A stretch of DNA of 64,000 nt from Halapricum desulfuricans (GTDB lineage Archaea; Halobacteriota; Halobacteria; Halobacteriales; Haloarculaceae): assembly GCF_017094505.1 (NCBI RefSeq), contig NZ_CP064787.1, positions 2,480,001-2,544,000 of the forward strand, written 5' to 3'. Position 1 is the stretch's first letter; every line of letters starts with the position of its first letter. The position numbers were made by a program, and so were the translations under genes. The notes under the pieces were generated by a model, which was not told the DNA's origin, searched no databases, and saw only the letters and a list, made by a program, of their open reading frames with translations. Below, piece by piece: positions 33,605-42,552 of the stretch.

Positions 33605-34945
33605 TCACTCGATCAGCGGCGTCCCGTCGGCCTTCGGACCGAGCGTCGGGCCGTGGGGCGGGTCGCCGTCGATCCGGCGGCGCGTCCGGTAGTCGGTCGA
33701 ACGCTCGACGGGAACCCGTCCGATCGACTCGATCAGCTCGACGTACTGGTCGAACGAGCGGTACTCGCCGAACTCACCGCCGGCGCGCTTGGTGATCTCC
33801 TCGGAGAGGATCGTCCCCATGAAGTCGTCCGCGCCGGCGTTGAGCAGCTTCAGTCCCTGCTCGTCGCCGTACTTGACCCACGAAGCTTGGATATGCTCGA
33901 TGTTGTCGAAAAACAGCCGCGAAACGGCGATCATCAGCTCGTCCTCGTGGACGCTCGGGCCGCCCTCGACCAGCCCGTAGTCGTACAGCGGGGTGTTCTG
34001 GTGGACGAAAGACAGCGGGATGAACTCGGTGATCGCGCCCGTCCGGTCCTGTAGCTCCCGGATTCGATCGAGGTGGATCGCGCGATGGGCGGCGTTCTCG
34101 ACGTGGCCGTACATGATCGTCGCGGTGATGTCAAGCCCCACCGACGCGGCGGCCTCCATCGCGTCCAGCCAGCCGTCGGTGTCGATCTTGCCCGGGCAGA
34201 TGACGTCCCGGACCTCGTCGACGAGGATCTCGGCGGCCGTCCCCGGCGCGGAGTCGAGCCCCGCCTCGACCAGCCGCCGGTAGACCTCCTCGTAGCTCCA
34301 CGACGTCCCGCGGCGGGCGTGCTCGGCCTCCTCGGGGGTCATCGAGTGGACATGGACGCCGTCGACGCTCATCGCCTCGATCTGCTCGACGTAGGTCCCC
34401 GGATCGGTCTCGTAGGCGTCCGGCGAGCGGTAGTTCAGGTCGCCGCGCTCGCTCGCCTCGAGTACGTCGCGGTGTTCGGCGTCGAGCGCCAGCGCGGGGT
34501 GCAGCCCCGAGACGGAGGTCACCTCGTAGATCCCGCGCTCGACGGCGTCGGCGACGACCTCGCGGGACCGGGCGGGCGTCTTGGTGAACCCGCCGTGATC
34601 AGCGTCGGACGATTCGAGGAACTGGTCGGAGCGGTCCTTGAAGTTGCAGAACAGACAGCCGGTGTTGCAGGCGGTCGTGACGTTGTTGTTGAGGTTGGCG
34701 ACGAACGTGACCTCCCGGCCGACCCGTTCGGCGCGGCGGTAGTCGGCGGCCTCGAGCACCTGCTCTTTGCGCTCGCGGTCGATCCCCTCGCTGTCGCTGC
34801 CGGTCGTGAGCAGTTCGATCGCGTCGGCGACCGCCAGTCGCGTCCCGTCGCGGGCTTTCGCCAGCGCGTTCTCGAAGTGCTGGTCACTCGTGGGGCGATG
34901 CTCGAACTCGAGTGCGCCCCCGGCGTTCGGTTCGGCAGCAACCAT
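33605..34945 (-). CDS. cofH: FO synthase subunit CofH
   Basis: A 446-residue radical SAM enzyme that joins 4-hydroxybenzyl-type tyrosine carbon to the diaminouracil, a step in making FO, the chromophore of F420. The radical SAM motif is CNTGCLFCNF. Other typical stretches are GIYEVTSVSGLHPALALD, ATIMYGHVENAAHRAIHL, and ASWVKYGDEQGLKLLNAGADDFMGT. The in-frame opening to 35032 is not used: the ATG at 34945 starts the normal acidic N-terminus. CofG is a separate gene and is not in the window. It converges with the SAM hydroxide gene and diverges from the MATE gene. Confidence 0.93.
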   Translation of the reverse strand: MVAAEPNAGGALEFEHRPTSDQHFENALAKARDGTRLAVADAIELLTTGSDSEGIDRERKEQVLEAADYRRAERVGREVTFVANLNNNVTTACNTGCLFCNFKDRSDQFLESSDADHGGFTKTPARSREVVADAVERGIYEVTSVSGLHPALALDAEHRDVLEASERGDLNYRSPDAYETDPGTYVEQIEAMSVDGVHVHSMTPEEAEHARRGTSWSYEEVYRRLVEAGLDSAPGTAAEILVDEVRDVICPGKIDTDGWLDAMEAAASVGLDITATIMYGHVENAAHRAIHLDRIRELQDRTGAITEFIPLSFVHQNTPLYDYGLVEGGPSVHEDELMIAVSRLFFDNIEHIQASWVKYGDEQGLKLLNAGADDFMGTILSEEITKRAGGEFGEYRSFDQYVELIESIGRVPVERSTDYRTRRRIDGDPPHGPTLGPKADGTPLIE

Positions 34946-35084
34946 CAGTTCGACACGGGGGCGCGAGCGTGAAAACGACACGGGTCGCGTCGCGGTTGTC
35001 CTGTATCGAAACCGCGTCGGGAGACGATCCACCCGCGCCGCGGAAACGCAACCCTAATTGATCGTTGCTTCTGAGGTTCAGGTC

Positions 35085-36740
35085 GTGACAGATCGCTCCG
35101 AGGACGATCGCCGCCGGACTGACGAGAGGTCGCCCGACGAGTCGCGGGACTCCGAATCGGACGCGTCGGTACCAGATCCGACGCCCGACGGGTCGGCCGT
35201 CACTGGAGAGCCGGAATCCGTCGGCGATCCGTCCGGTGGCGGCGACGACCCGGAATCGCCGGCCGACGATCCCTCGGAGTCGATCACCGAGGGGAGCCTG
35301 ATCCGGCCGCTGGTCCGGCTGGCCTGGCCGATCATCGTCATCCAGCTGCTGCAGGTCACCTACAACATCGCCGACACGCTCTGGCTGGGCCGGCTCTCGA
35401 CGGACGCGGTCGGCGCGATCAGCCTCGCTTTTCCGCTGATCTTCCTGCTCATCGCGATCGCGGGCGGGTTCACGACCGCCGGTGCGATCCTGGTCGCCCA
35501 GTACACCGGCGCGAAGGGGAAGCGCTCTGCCGGGCTGGTCACCGGACAGACCGTGATGTTCGTCTCGCTGCTGTCGGTCGTGATCGGGATCGTCGGGTAC
35601 TTCTACACACGGCCGGCTCTGGAGTTGCTCCCCAGCGATCCCCAGACGTCGGCGGCAGTCATCCCGCTGGCCGCCGACTACATGGAGGTCATCTTCCTGG
35701 GGATCCCGCTGATGTTCGGGTTCTTCGTCTTCTCGGCGCTCATGCGCGGCTACGGCGACACGCGGACGCCGATGTTCGTGATGGCGATCTCCGTGGGGCT
35801 GAACGTGGTGATCGACCCGATCTTCATCTTCGGCTTCCAGTCGAACCCGCTGTTCGGAATGGTCGGACTGGGCGGGCTCGAGGCGACGCTGCTGTCGGCG
35901 ACCGGCTTCACCGGGCTCGGGATCGGCGGGGCCGCGCTGGCGACGATCCTCTCGCGGGGCGTCGCGACCGCGATCGGGCTGTACCTGCTGTTCGCCACGG
36001 GGATCGGTCCGGCGGTGTCGCTGTCGCATCTGCGGCCCGACCTCGGCGTGATCGAGGACATCATCAGGCTGGGGACGCCCAGCATGATCGAACAGTCTGC
36101 CAGCGCGCTGGCGATGATCACGCTCACGGCGGTCGTCGTCACGTTCGCGCCGCCGGTCGTGGCCGCCTACGGGCTGGGCAACCGGCTCATCTCGCTGGTG
36201 TTCCTGCCGGCGATGGGGCTCGGCCGGGCGATCGACACCATGGTCGGCCAGAACCTCGGGGCCGACCGGGCGGATCGAGCGGCGCGCGCGACGTGGCTGG
36301 CGGCCGGGACCGGCGCGGGCGTGATGATCGTCGTCGCCGCGGTCGCGCTGGCGTTCACCGAACCGATCGTCAGCGTCTTCCTCGGCAGCGGCGTCGAGGA
36401 CGCCGCGGCGACGATCGATCTCGGCGTCGAGTACGTTCGGATCCGGTCGGCGGAGTTCGCCTTCATCGGCGTCTCACAGGTCATCTTCGGGGCGTTCCGC
36501 GGGGCCGGCAACACCCGGACGGCGATGGTACTGTCGATCGTCACGCTGTGGGTCGGCCGCGTCGCGAGCATCGTCCTGCTCGTGTTCGTCTTCGACTGGG
36601 GCGCGACCGGGATCTGGGTCGGGATGGCGCTGGGCAACATCGTCGGGGCGACGCTGGCGGTCCCGTGGTTCCTGCGAGGGACCTGGAAGGAGCGGTACAT
36701 CGACGAACCGGCGGTCGAGACCGAGGAAACGGTCGCCTGA
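35085..36740 (+). CDS. MATE-family efflux transporter
   Basis: A 551-residue MATE transporter with twelve transmembrane helices beginning near residue 80 (LIRPLVRLAWPIIVIQLLQV). It probably exports drugs or metabolites using Na+ or H+. The first ~75 residues are an acidic Asp/Ser/Pro linker without clear fold, an unusual extension for this family. I take GTG at 35085 as the start: a TATA-like taattg lies about 28 bp before it; a TTG at 35058 is the alternative. It ends in a 77-bp inverted-repeat element shared with the convergent exchanger gene. Confidence 0.88.
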   Translation: MTDRSEDDRRRTDERSPDESRDSESDASVPDPTPDGSAVTGEPESVGDPSGGGDDPESPADDPSESITEGSLIRPLVRLAWPIIVIQLLQVTYNIADTLWLGRLSTDAVGAISLAFPLIFLLIAIAGGFTTAGAILVAQYTGAKGKRSAGLVTGQTVMFVSLLSVVIGIVGYFYTRPALELLPSDPQTSAAVIPLAADYMEVIFLGIPLMFGFFVFSALMRGYGDTRTPMFVMAISVGLNVVIDPIFIFGFQSNPLFGMVGLGGLEATLLSATGFTGLGIGGAALATILSRGVATAIGLYLLFATGIGPAVSLSHLRPDLGVIEDIIRLGTPSMIEQSASALAMITLTAVVVTFAPPVVAAYGLGNRLISLVFLPAMGLGRAIDTMVGQNLGADRADRAARATWLAAGTGAGVMIVVAAVALAFTEPIVSVFLGSGVEDAAATIDLGVEYVRIRSAEFAFIGVSQVIFGAFRGAGNTRTAMVLSIVTLWVGRVASIVLLVFVFDWGATGIWVGMALGNIVGATLAVPWFLRGTWKERYIDEPAVETEETVA

Positions 36741-36817
36741 TAGTGACCGTTGTACCGATGTACCGGTGTGACACGCAGTCGTGCGGTCGACCCGGAAGAG
36801 ACGTACAACGGTCACTA
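36741..36817. repeat. 77-bp element with perfect 15-bp inverted ends
   Basis: tagtgaccgttgtac at 36741-36755 is exactly the reverse complement of 36803-36817, with 47 bp between. It starts directly after the MATE stop codon and ends 7 bp before the convergent exchanger stop. It may be a bidirectional terminator or a miniature mobile element. Confidence 0.6.
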
Positions 36818-36824
36818 TGAACGA

Positions 36825-37844
36825 TCAGGTCGGCAGCAAGTCGACCACGACGTCGAGCGTCTCGAGGACGACCCAGAGGACGAACAGCGCGTACGCGGCC
36901 AGCAGACCGTACGATTCGAGCGTCGTGAGCGCCAGATCAGTTCGGAGCGCAGTAAACAGCATGATCGTCGCCAGCGTGAGCACGCCGAACATGGGAATCG
37001 CCATCGAGAAGTTGATCGACGTGCTGCCGACGAGCAGCACACCGACCGGAATCGCGACCAGCAGGTCGAAGGTGTTCGACCCCAGCACGTTCGCGACAGC
37101 GGCGATCCCGCGGTCCTCGTTCGCGGCCCGGACGCTCACCATCGCGTCGGGCAGGCTGGTCGCGGCGGCGGCGATCGTCACGCCCATGATGAAGGCGGGC
37201 ACGTCCAGGCTCGTCCCGATGACGTCGACCGAGTGGACCAGCCGCTCGACGGCGACCAGAATGACAAACAGGCTGGCGACGAGCATCCCCCACTGACGGC
37301 CGATCGCGATGTCGCTCACGTCGTCGTCGCTCTCGTGATCGGAGGTGTCTTGATACTGGATGAAGACGTACAGCCCGTACATGCCGAGCGGGATCAGCGC
37401 CAGCGGGCGGGTGACGTTTCCGGCGAGATACGAGGTGGCGTTGACAGGGTGGTAGATGACCGCGAACGAGAACGTGATGACGAGAATCGAGACGGAGAGC
37501 ATGTAGAACAGCGCTTCCTTGTACACCAGCGCCCGGTTGGCCTCGAGTTCCTCCGCGGTGGAGATCCCGGCGAGTGCGGGGATCACGAGGATGTTGAACA
37601 CCGCAGAGCCGACGATCGCACCGACGCCCAGTTCCAGCGAGTCGACCGTGATCGCCGCGACGACGACCGTCGCCAGTTCGGGGAAACTCGACCCGACCGC
37701 GGTGACGATCGACCCCTGTACGACCTCCGGCAGTCCGTAGTAGGTCGCGAGCCGTTCGCTGGCGTTTTCGAGCCAGCCGCTACCGATCCAGATCGCACCG
37801 GTCGCCAGAAGGATGATAATCACGTCGACTGCGAGTACCGCCAT
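36825..37844 (-). CDS. Sodium/calcium exchanger family protein
   Basis: A 339-residue CaCA-superfamily antiporter with about ten transmembrane helices. The two signature alpha repeats are visible as GSIVTAVGSSFPELATVVVA (near residues 44-63) and GVTIAAAATSLPDAMVSVRA (around 216-235). A central cytoplasmic acidic loop, TSDHESDDDVSD, separates the halves. It should swap Ca2+ or another cation for Na+ or H+. It is convergent with the MATE gene, with the 77-bp repeat between them. Confidence 0.9.
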   Translation of the reverse strand: MAVLAVDVIIILLATGAIWIGSGWLENASERLATYYGLPEVVQGSIVTAVGSSFPELATVVVAAITVDSLELGVGAIVGSAVFNILVIPALAGISTAEELEANRALVYKEALFYMLSVSILVITFSFAVIYHPVNATSYLAGNVTRPLALIPLGMYGLYVFIQYQDTSDHESDDDVSDIAIGRQWGMLVASLFVILVAVERLVHSVDVIGTSLDVPAFIMGVTIAAAATSLPDAMVSVRAANEDRGIAAVANVLGSNTFDLLVAIPVGVLLVGSTSINFSMAIPMFGVLTLATIMLFTALRTDLALTTLESYGLLAAYALFVLWVVLETLDVVVDLLPT

Positions 37845-37914
37845 TACCTCTGTGATCGGGCAGTGCCGGTAATTATCTGCCGATCCGCGAAGGCGACCGA
37901 CCCGTTCGAGACGA

Positions 37915-38796
37915 TCACAGCATCGGTCGCGGGCCGTTGCGGACCGTGATGACCGGGACGGGCACCGATCGAACGGTCTTCTCTGCGACGCTTCCCAGTA
38001 GAATTCGTTCGACGCCCTGTCGACCGGTCGTGCCCATCACGACGGCATCAATCCCCTCCCGGTCGACGACCTCGTGGATCTCTTCGGCAGGCGAGCCCGA
38101 TTCCACGTGCGTCGTGACGCCGTCGAGTCCGTACTCTTTCGCGGCGTCCGCGACCGTCTCGACGACCTCCGAAGCGTGCGTTTCCCCGGCGTTGGAGAGG
38201 CGCTCCGAGCGCACGTCCGAACTGAACGCGCCGGTGTCGACGACCGACAGCGCGTGGACGTCCGCGCCCATCGCCGCCGCCAGATCGAACGCGTGGCGCG
38301 TGGCACTCTCGGCCGCCTTGCTCCCGTCAGTCGGGACGAGGATCCGATCGAAGGGCACGACGAACTCCTCGTCGGCGGCCATCCGCGCCGTCAGCACGGG
38401 CGTCTCCGAGAGCCGGACGACCTTCTCGGTGACGCTGCCAAGCAGGTACCGGGACAGCCCCTGTCGCCCGCTGGTCGGCATGACGATCACGTCGAAGTCG
38501 TGATCCTCGCCGTACTCGACGATCGTCTCGGCGGGCGTCCCCTGCACGACGTCAGTCGTGTATCGCACGTCGAGTGCCTCCAGAACGTCAGCGGCGTCAG
38601 AGAGGATCTCCTCGCCGTGTTCGATGAGGCTGTCGAGTACCTCGCCGTCGGCGCGCGCGACGCTCACCTCGTTCGTGTCGGCGACGTACAGCAGTCGGAT
38701 CGACCCGTCCGTCCAGCGGGCGAGTTCGCCCGCGTGCTGCAGTACTTCGGCCGCCCCGTCGCTCCCGTCGAACGGAAAGAGGATCTTTTCATACAT
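37915..38796 (-). CDS. Tandem universal stress protein
   Basis: A 293-residue protein with two UspA domains. Domain 1 (1-145) ends with PTSGRQGLSRYLLGSVTEKV and domain 2 (150-293) with GTTGRQGVERILLGSVAEKT; both keep the nucleotide-binding glycine loop. The start is MYEKILFPFDGSDGA. It likely binds ATP and acts in general stress adaptation, in the cytoplasm. It lies between the exchanger and purC, upstream of the divergent purC by 83 bp. Confidence 0.92.
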   Translation of the reverse strand: MYEKILFPFDGSDGAAEVLQHAGELARWTDGSIRLLYVADTNEVSVARADGEVLDSLIEHGEEILSDAADVLEALDVRYTTDVVQGTPAETIVEYGEDHDFDVIVMPTSGRQGLSRYLLGSVTEKVVRLSETPVLTARMAADEEFVVPFDRILVPTDGSKAAESATRHAFDLAAAMGADVHALSVVDTGAFSSDVRSERLSNAGETHASEVVETVADAAKEYGLDGVTTHVESGSPAEEIHEVVDREGIDAVVMGTTGRQGVERILLGSVAEKTVRSVPVPVITVRNGPRPML

Positions 38797-38879
38797 GATT
38801 GATCGATCGGGACCTCGTCTAGATACTTTATCGCGCGGTGATGTGAAACCCTATGGTGGTCCGGGCGGAAACCCCGCCA

Positions 38880-39935
38880 ATGACGAGCGTCAAAGACTTC
38901 CGGATCGACAAGGAGCCGACCGCCGAGGACCTCGGCCGCGGCGCGTTCGTGTTCACCGACGACTACTCCGTGTTCGACTGGGGGAAGATGCCCGACGAGA
39001 TCCCACAGAAGGGCGCGTCGCTGTGCACGATGGGCGCGTACAACTTCGAGGTGCTCGAGCAGAACCACATCCCGACACACTACGAGGGCGTGGCAGTCCC
39101 GGGCGAGGCGGTCGGGGCCGACGCCGAGCGGGCGGTCGTCGACCTGAGCGAGGCGCTCGTCGCCGGGGTCGCCCCGCGAGAGATGGTGATCTCGCTGACG
39201 CAGGTCCCCGATCTCCCCCACGACGGGGCCGACTACGACTACGACGCCTACCACGAGGCCGCGGGCGAGAACTACCTGATCCCCCTGGAGATCGTCTTCC
39301 GCAACACCGTCCCCGTCGGATCGTCGCTACGAAAGCGCTCGGAGCCGGCCGAGCACGGGCTGGACTACGAGGAGTGGCCCGACGAGCCGGTCGATCTCCC
39401 CGAACCGATCGTAGAGTTCTCGACGAAATACGAGAAACAGGACCGGTATCTCGACCGCGAGCAAGCCGACCGGATCGCCGGGGAAGCCGACATCGACCGT
39501 CTGGAAGAGCTGGCGCTGTCCGTCGATCACATCCTCACCGAACAGGCCGCACGGTCGGGGTTCGTCCACGAGGACGGCAAGATCGAGTGTCTCTACTATC
39601 AGGGCGAGATTCACGTCGCCGACGTCGTCGGTACCTTCGACGAAAATCGCTTTTCCTACGACGGTCAGGAGGTCAGCAAGGAGGTGCTCCGGCAGTACCA
39701 CAAGCGCACCCAGCCCGAGTGGGTCGAGGCCGTCAGCGAGGCCAAGGACGCGGCCGACGAGCGCGGCGTCGCCGACTGGAAGTCGCTGTGCGAGCGCGAG
39801 CCCGAACCGCTCGAGTCGGCCGTCATCGAGACCGCGCGGGACCTGTACTGTGCCGGCACGAACGCCTACGTCGGCGGTGACGTCTTCGAGGCCCCGGACA
39901 TCGAAACCGCGGTCGAGGCCGCGCGGGAGCTGTAG
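38880..39935 (+). CDS. purC: SAICAR synthase (purine synthesis)
   Basis: A 351-residue enzyme that joins aspartate to CAIR in the purine pathway. It has the haloarchaeal PurC start [19 protein letters not shown], the nucleotide region [15 protein letters not shown], and [20 protein letters not shown] for the substrate; the C-terminal half is an acidic extension relative to the bacterial enzyme. Two starts are possible: ATG 38880 gives the usual MTSVKDF, while an in-frame ATG at 38853 lies exactly 25 bp after a TATA-like ctttatc and would give a leaderless message with nine more residues. Confidence 0.92.
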   Translation: MTSVKDFRIDKEPTAEDLGRGAFVFTDDYSVFDWGKMPDEIPQKGASLCTMGAYNFEVLEQNHIPTHYEGVAVPGEAVGADAERAVVDLSEALVAGVAPREMVISLTQVPDLPHDGADYDYDAYHEAAGENYLIPLEIVFRNTVPVGSSLRKRSEPAEHGLDYEEWPDEPVDLPEPIVEFSTKYEKQDRYLDREQADRIAGEADIDRLEELALSVDHILTEQAARSGFVHEDGKIECLYYQGEIHVADVVGTFDENRFSYDGQEVSKEVLRQYHKRTQPEWVEAVSEAKDAADERGVADWKSLCEREPEPLESAVIETARDLYCAGTNAYVGGDVFEAPDIETAVEAAREL

Positions 39936-39964
39936 TCGGGGGGACGCGAGCCGTGGACGGGTAG

Positions 39965-40849
39965 CTATTCCGGCGCGACCGACGCGGCGTCGGCCCCGTT
40001 TTCGGGTTCTGAAACGTCTTCGAAGAGGTGCCACCGCTCGGTGTGGCTCGTGGTCTCGCCGGGCGCGAGTTCGACGAGCGGCCCCAGCGTCTCCAGTTCG
40101 AGCATGTGATCCTGCATGTACACCTCGACCGAGGCCCCGCGGTCGGGATAGATCGCCTCGGGGTCGTACTCGAAGGTCTTGACGAACGCCCGACCACCGT
40201 TGACGTAGGCCGCCCACCCATCGAGTGCGTTTGCTCCGATCTTGAACTCGGGGCCGTCGGTCTGGTCGACGAGCACGTGATCGTCGACGTATTGGATCCG
40301 GTCGTCGCTGGCGTCGGTTCGCGGCCAGAACACCAGCGACCGGTCGGGCAGTAACTCGTCGGGATCGCCGTCCGGGAACGGTACGACGGCCGTTCCACCG
40401 GGCTTGCAGACCGAGATCGCCCACGGCGCGAGTTCGACGCTCCAGACGCCCTCGTTTGTCAGTTCGTGGCTGACCTCGACGGCCGGTTCGCCGTCGGGCA
40501 TCTCGATCTCGATCGCCTTCCGGATCCCGGTCTCGGCCTCGACCGGCTGGAGAAGTCGACATCCCCGATCGGTGCGTTCGACCTCGACCGATTCGTTGTC
40601 GGGCTGGTAGGTCCGGGAGTCCGACTCCGGGGCGTGCCACAGGCGATGGCCGCCGTACAGTTCCCAGTCCTCGCCGCCGCTCGTCCCGGCTGCGGTTTCG
40701 TCGAGGAAGAAGACGTTCTCCCCGTCGGTACGGCGGAAGTCGACGATCCGCGGCCCCACGTCGGTCGTGACGACGAGTTCGACCAGCCCGTTGTCGATTC
40801 GAACGCAGTGCTCCCAGCCCTCGTAGGCGATGTCTTCGACCTGTGTCAT
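39965..40849 (-). CDS. Galactose-mutarotase-like sugar-binding protein
   Basis: A 294-residue protein with the beta-sandwich pattern of the aldose-1-epimerase/galactose-mutarotase fold, resembling DUF4380-type proteins. Signature-like stretches: LVELVVTTDVGPRIVDFRRT, GGHRLWHAPES, and HELTNEGVWSVELAPWAIS. Conserved mutarotase catalytic His and Glu cannot be assigned with confidence, so a sugar epimerase, a lyase-like role or pure binding remain open. The start is MTQVEDIAYEGW at 40849. It converges with purC, 29 bp away. Confidence 0.7.
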   Translation of the reverse strand: MTQVEDIAYEGWEHCVRIDNGLVELVVTTDVGPRIVDFRRTDGENVFFLDETAAGTSGGEDWELYGGHRLWHAPESDSRTYQPDNESVEVERTDRGCRLLQPVEAETGIRKAIEIEMPDGEPAVEVSHELTNEGVWSVELAPWAISVCKPGGTAVVPFPDGDPDELLPDRSLVFWPRTDASDDRIQYVDDHVLVDQTDGPEFKIGANALDGWAAYVNGGRAFVKTFEYDPEAIYPDRGASVEVYMQDHMLELETLGPLVELAPGETTSHTERWHLFEDVSEPENGADAASVAPE

Positions 40850-40958
40850 AGTTGCTCCGGGCCGCAAACGACGGTTCCGGCGGTCGGTTGCGACCGGTTA
40901 CCCCTGGAGTTCGACCGGCCGGTGCAAAAGTGTAGCGTCGGCCTCGATCGAGTCACGA

Positions 40959-41819
40959 TCAGCCGCCGATCGCGGCGACAGTCCCGCTGTTTCGAAGCCC
41001 GAAGAGCACGACGTTGTTGACAGCGGGACCGAGCCCCAGCGCGATGATGACTGCGAAGGTCAGGTTCCCGCGGGTCGGTTCGGCTTCGAGGTAGTCGGCA
41101 AAGACGGCAACGAGGACGACCGCGAGCGCAAGCTTGACGACGACGAACAGCCAGCCGACGCCGATCGTCTCGGCGACGGGCAAGCTCCCGGCGATATCCA
41201 TGATCGCCCGGGGGAGCGGCGAGCGCTCGGCCGTCCCGAGGGCGTCGATCCCGATCGCGGTCGTGATCCCGTCGAGGGCGTGCGCGAAGATTACGAGCCC
41301 GCCGACCAGCCGCGTTCTGGCGACGATGTCGGTCGTGAAATACGCCATCCCGAAATAGACCCCCAGTGTCACCGGTACCGTGATGACGACGCCAGCGAGC
41401 GACCAGAGCGGCTCGCCGGCGACGAGCGTCTCCTGACGACTCGCGAAGACAATCAATCCCAGCAGTGCGACAGTTCCAGTCACGCCCAGGTCGCGCGCGA
41501 CCCGGTCCTCGTCAGTCCGGAGGCTGGCCCGGAACGCGAGCGGCGCCCAGACGGACCCGAGCGCGACGAACGTCGTGACGTAGACGGCCGGAGCACCGAA
41601 CAGCGGTTCGGCCCAGGCCGGATAGACAGTCGGGTCGAGCTGGTGGAGCCCGTGTGCGCCCGCGCCGGCGACCATCCACGGCGTGAACGCCAGCACGTGG
41701 CGCTGGCGGACTCGCGGTTCGAGCGCGAGCAGGAACGCGGTCACCGTCACGGTCCCGACGATCAGGGCCGCGAGATGCGCGAGCGGCGGGACGACGAGCC
41801 CGCTCGGAAGGAGTGGCAT
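40959..41819 (-). CDS. DUF63 family membrane protein
   Basis: A 286-residue membrane protein with about eight transmembrane helices, of the archaeal DUF63 family. Characteristic stretches are FTPWMVAGAGAHGLHQL, VIFAHALDGITTAIGID, and LGLGPAVNNVVLFGLRNS near the C-terminus. Function is unknown in the family. The ATG at 41819 (MPLLPSGLVV) is 79 bp from the divergent deoC start; the open frame before it overlaps deoC and is not used. Confidence 0.88.
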   Translation of the reverse strand: MPLLPSGLVVPPLAHLAALIVGTVTVTAFLLALEPRVRQRHVLAFTPWMVAGAGAHGLHQLDPTVYPAWAEPLFGAPAVYVTTFVALGSVWAPLAFRASLRTDEDRVARDLGVTGTVALLGLIVFASRQETLVAGEPLWSLAGVVITVPVTLGVYFGMAYFTTDIVARTRLVGGLVIFAHALDGITTAIGIDALGTAERSPLPRAIMDIAGSLPVAETIGVGWLFVVVKLALAVVLVAVFADYLEAEPTRGNLTFAVIIALGLGPAVNNVVLFGLRNSGTVAAIGG

Positions 41820-41898
41820 ACGCGAGAGACCGTTCGCCACGACCGAAAGGATAGCGATCCGGAGGTGCACTTTTGACGCTGGCCGCCCTCCAGCCGGT

Positions 41899-42537
41899 AT
41901 GGACGACGTCGCCACGCGGATCGAACACACCGTCCTCGGCCCGACGACGACGCCGGCGGACGTGCAGGCCGTCCTCGATGCGGCGATCGAGACCGGCATG
42001 CGCGCCTGCGTCCCGCCCTATCAGGTCCCGATGGCCGCCGAGTACGCCCCGGGCGTCGAACTGTCGACGGTCGTCGGCTTCCCGCACGGCCAGCACGCGA
42101 CCGCGAGCAAGGCCGAGGAAGCCGCGGCGCTCGCCGAGCGGGGTGCCGACGAACTCGACGTTGTCGCGAACCTCGGGCTCCTGCGGGCGGGCGAAGACGA
42201 GACGTTCCGACGGGACCTCGCAGAGGTCGTCGCCGCGACGACGCGCCCGGTGAAGGTGATCGTCGAGGCGCCGCTGCTCGACGAGGGCGAGAAACACCGG
42301 GCGGCCCGACTCGCGACCGAAGCCGACGCGGCCTATCTCAAGACCGCAACGGGCTTCGCCGACGGCGGTGCGACGGTCGCCGACGTCGAGTTGCTCTCGA
42401 CGTATCTCCCCGTCAAGGCCGCCGGCGGGATCGATAGCTGGGAGCGGGCGAAGGCGATGTTCGAGGCCGGAGCCGAGCGCATCGGTGCGTCCTCGGGCGA
42501 CGCGATCCTCGACGCGTATCGGCGCTCGAAAGCGTGA
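41899..42537 (+). CDS. deoC: Deoxyribose-phosphate aldolase
   Basis: A 212-residue class I aldolase that cleaves 2-deoxyribose-5-phosphate to glyceraldehyde-3-phosphate and acetaldehyde in nucleoside recycling. The Schiff-base lysine is in AYLKTATGF and the second conserved lysine in LPVKAAGGI; the start is MDDVATRIEHTVLGP. The open frame extends upstream to 41683, but that part lies antisense to DUF63. A TATA-like string 27 bp before the ATG suggests leaderless expression. Size is close to that of other archaeal DeoC proteins. Confidence 0.92.
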   Translation: MDDVATRIEHTVLGPTTTPADVQAVLDAAIETGMRACVPPYQVPMAAEYAPGVELSTVVGFPHGQHATASKAEEAAALAERGADELDVVANLGLLRAGEDETFRRDLAEVVAATTRPVKVIVEAPLLDEGEKHRAARLATEADAAYLKTATGFADGGATVADVELLSTYLPVKAAGGIDSWERAKAMFEAGAERIGASSGDAILDAYRRSKA

Positions 42538-42552
42538 GAACGGTCGGCGCGT

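Noticed and set aside
34946..35084. Start of the MATE gene at TTG 35058 instead of GTG 35085
   Set aside because: TTG would put the start almost on the TATA-like site; GTG 35085 lies about 28 bp after it. The acidic leader makes both possible, so the choice is only a preference.
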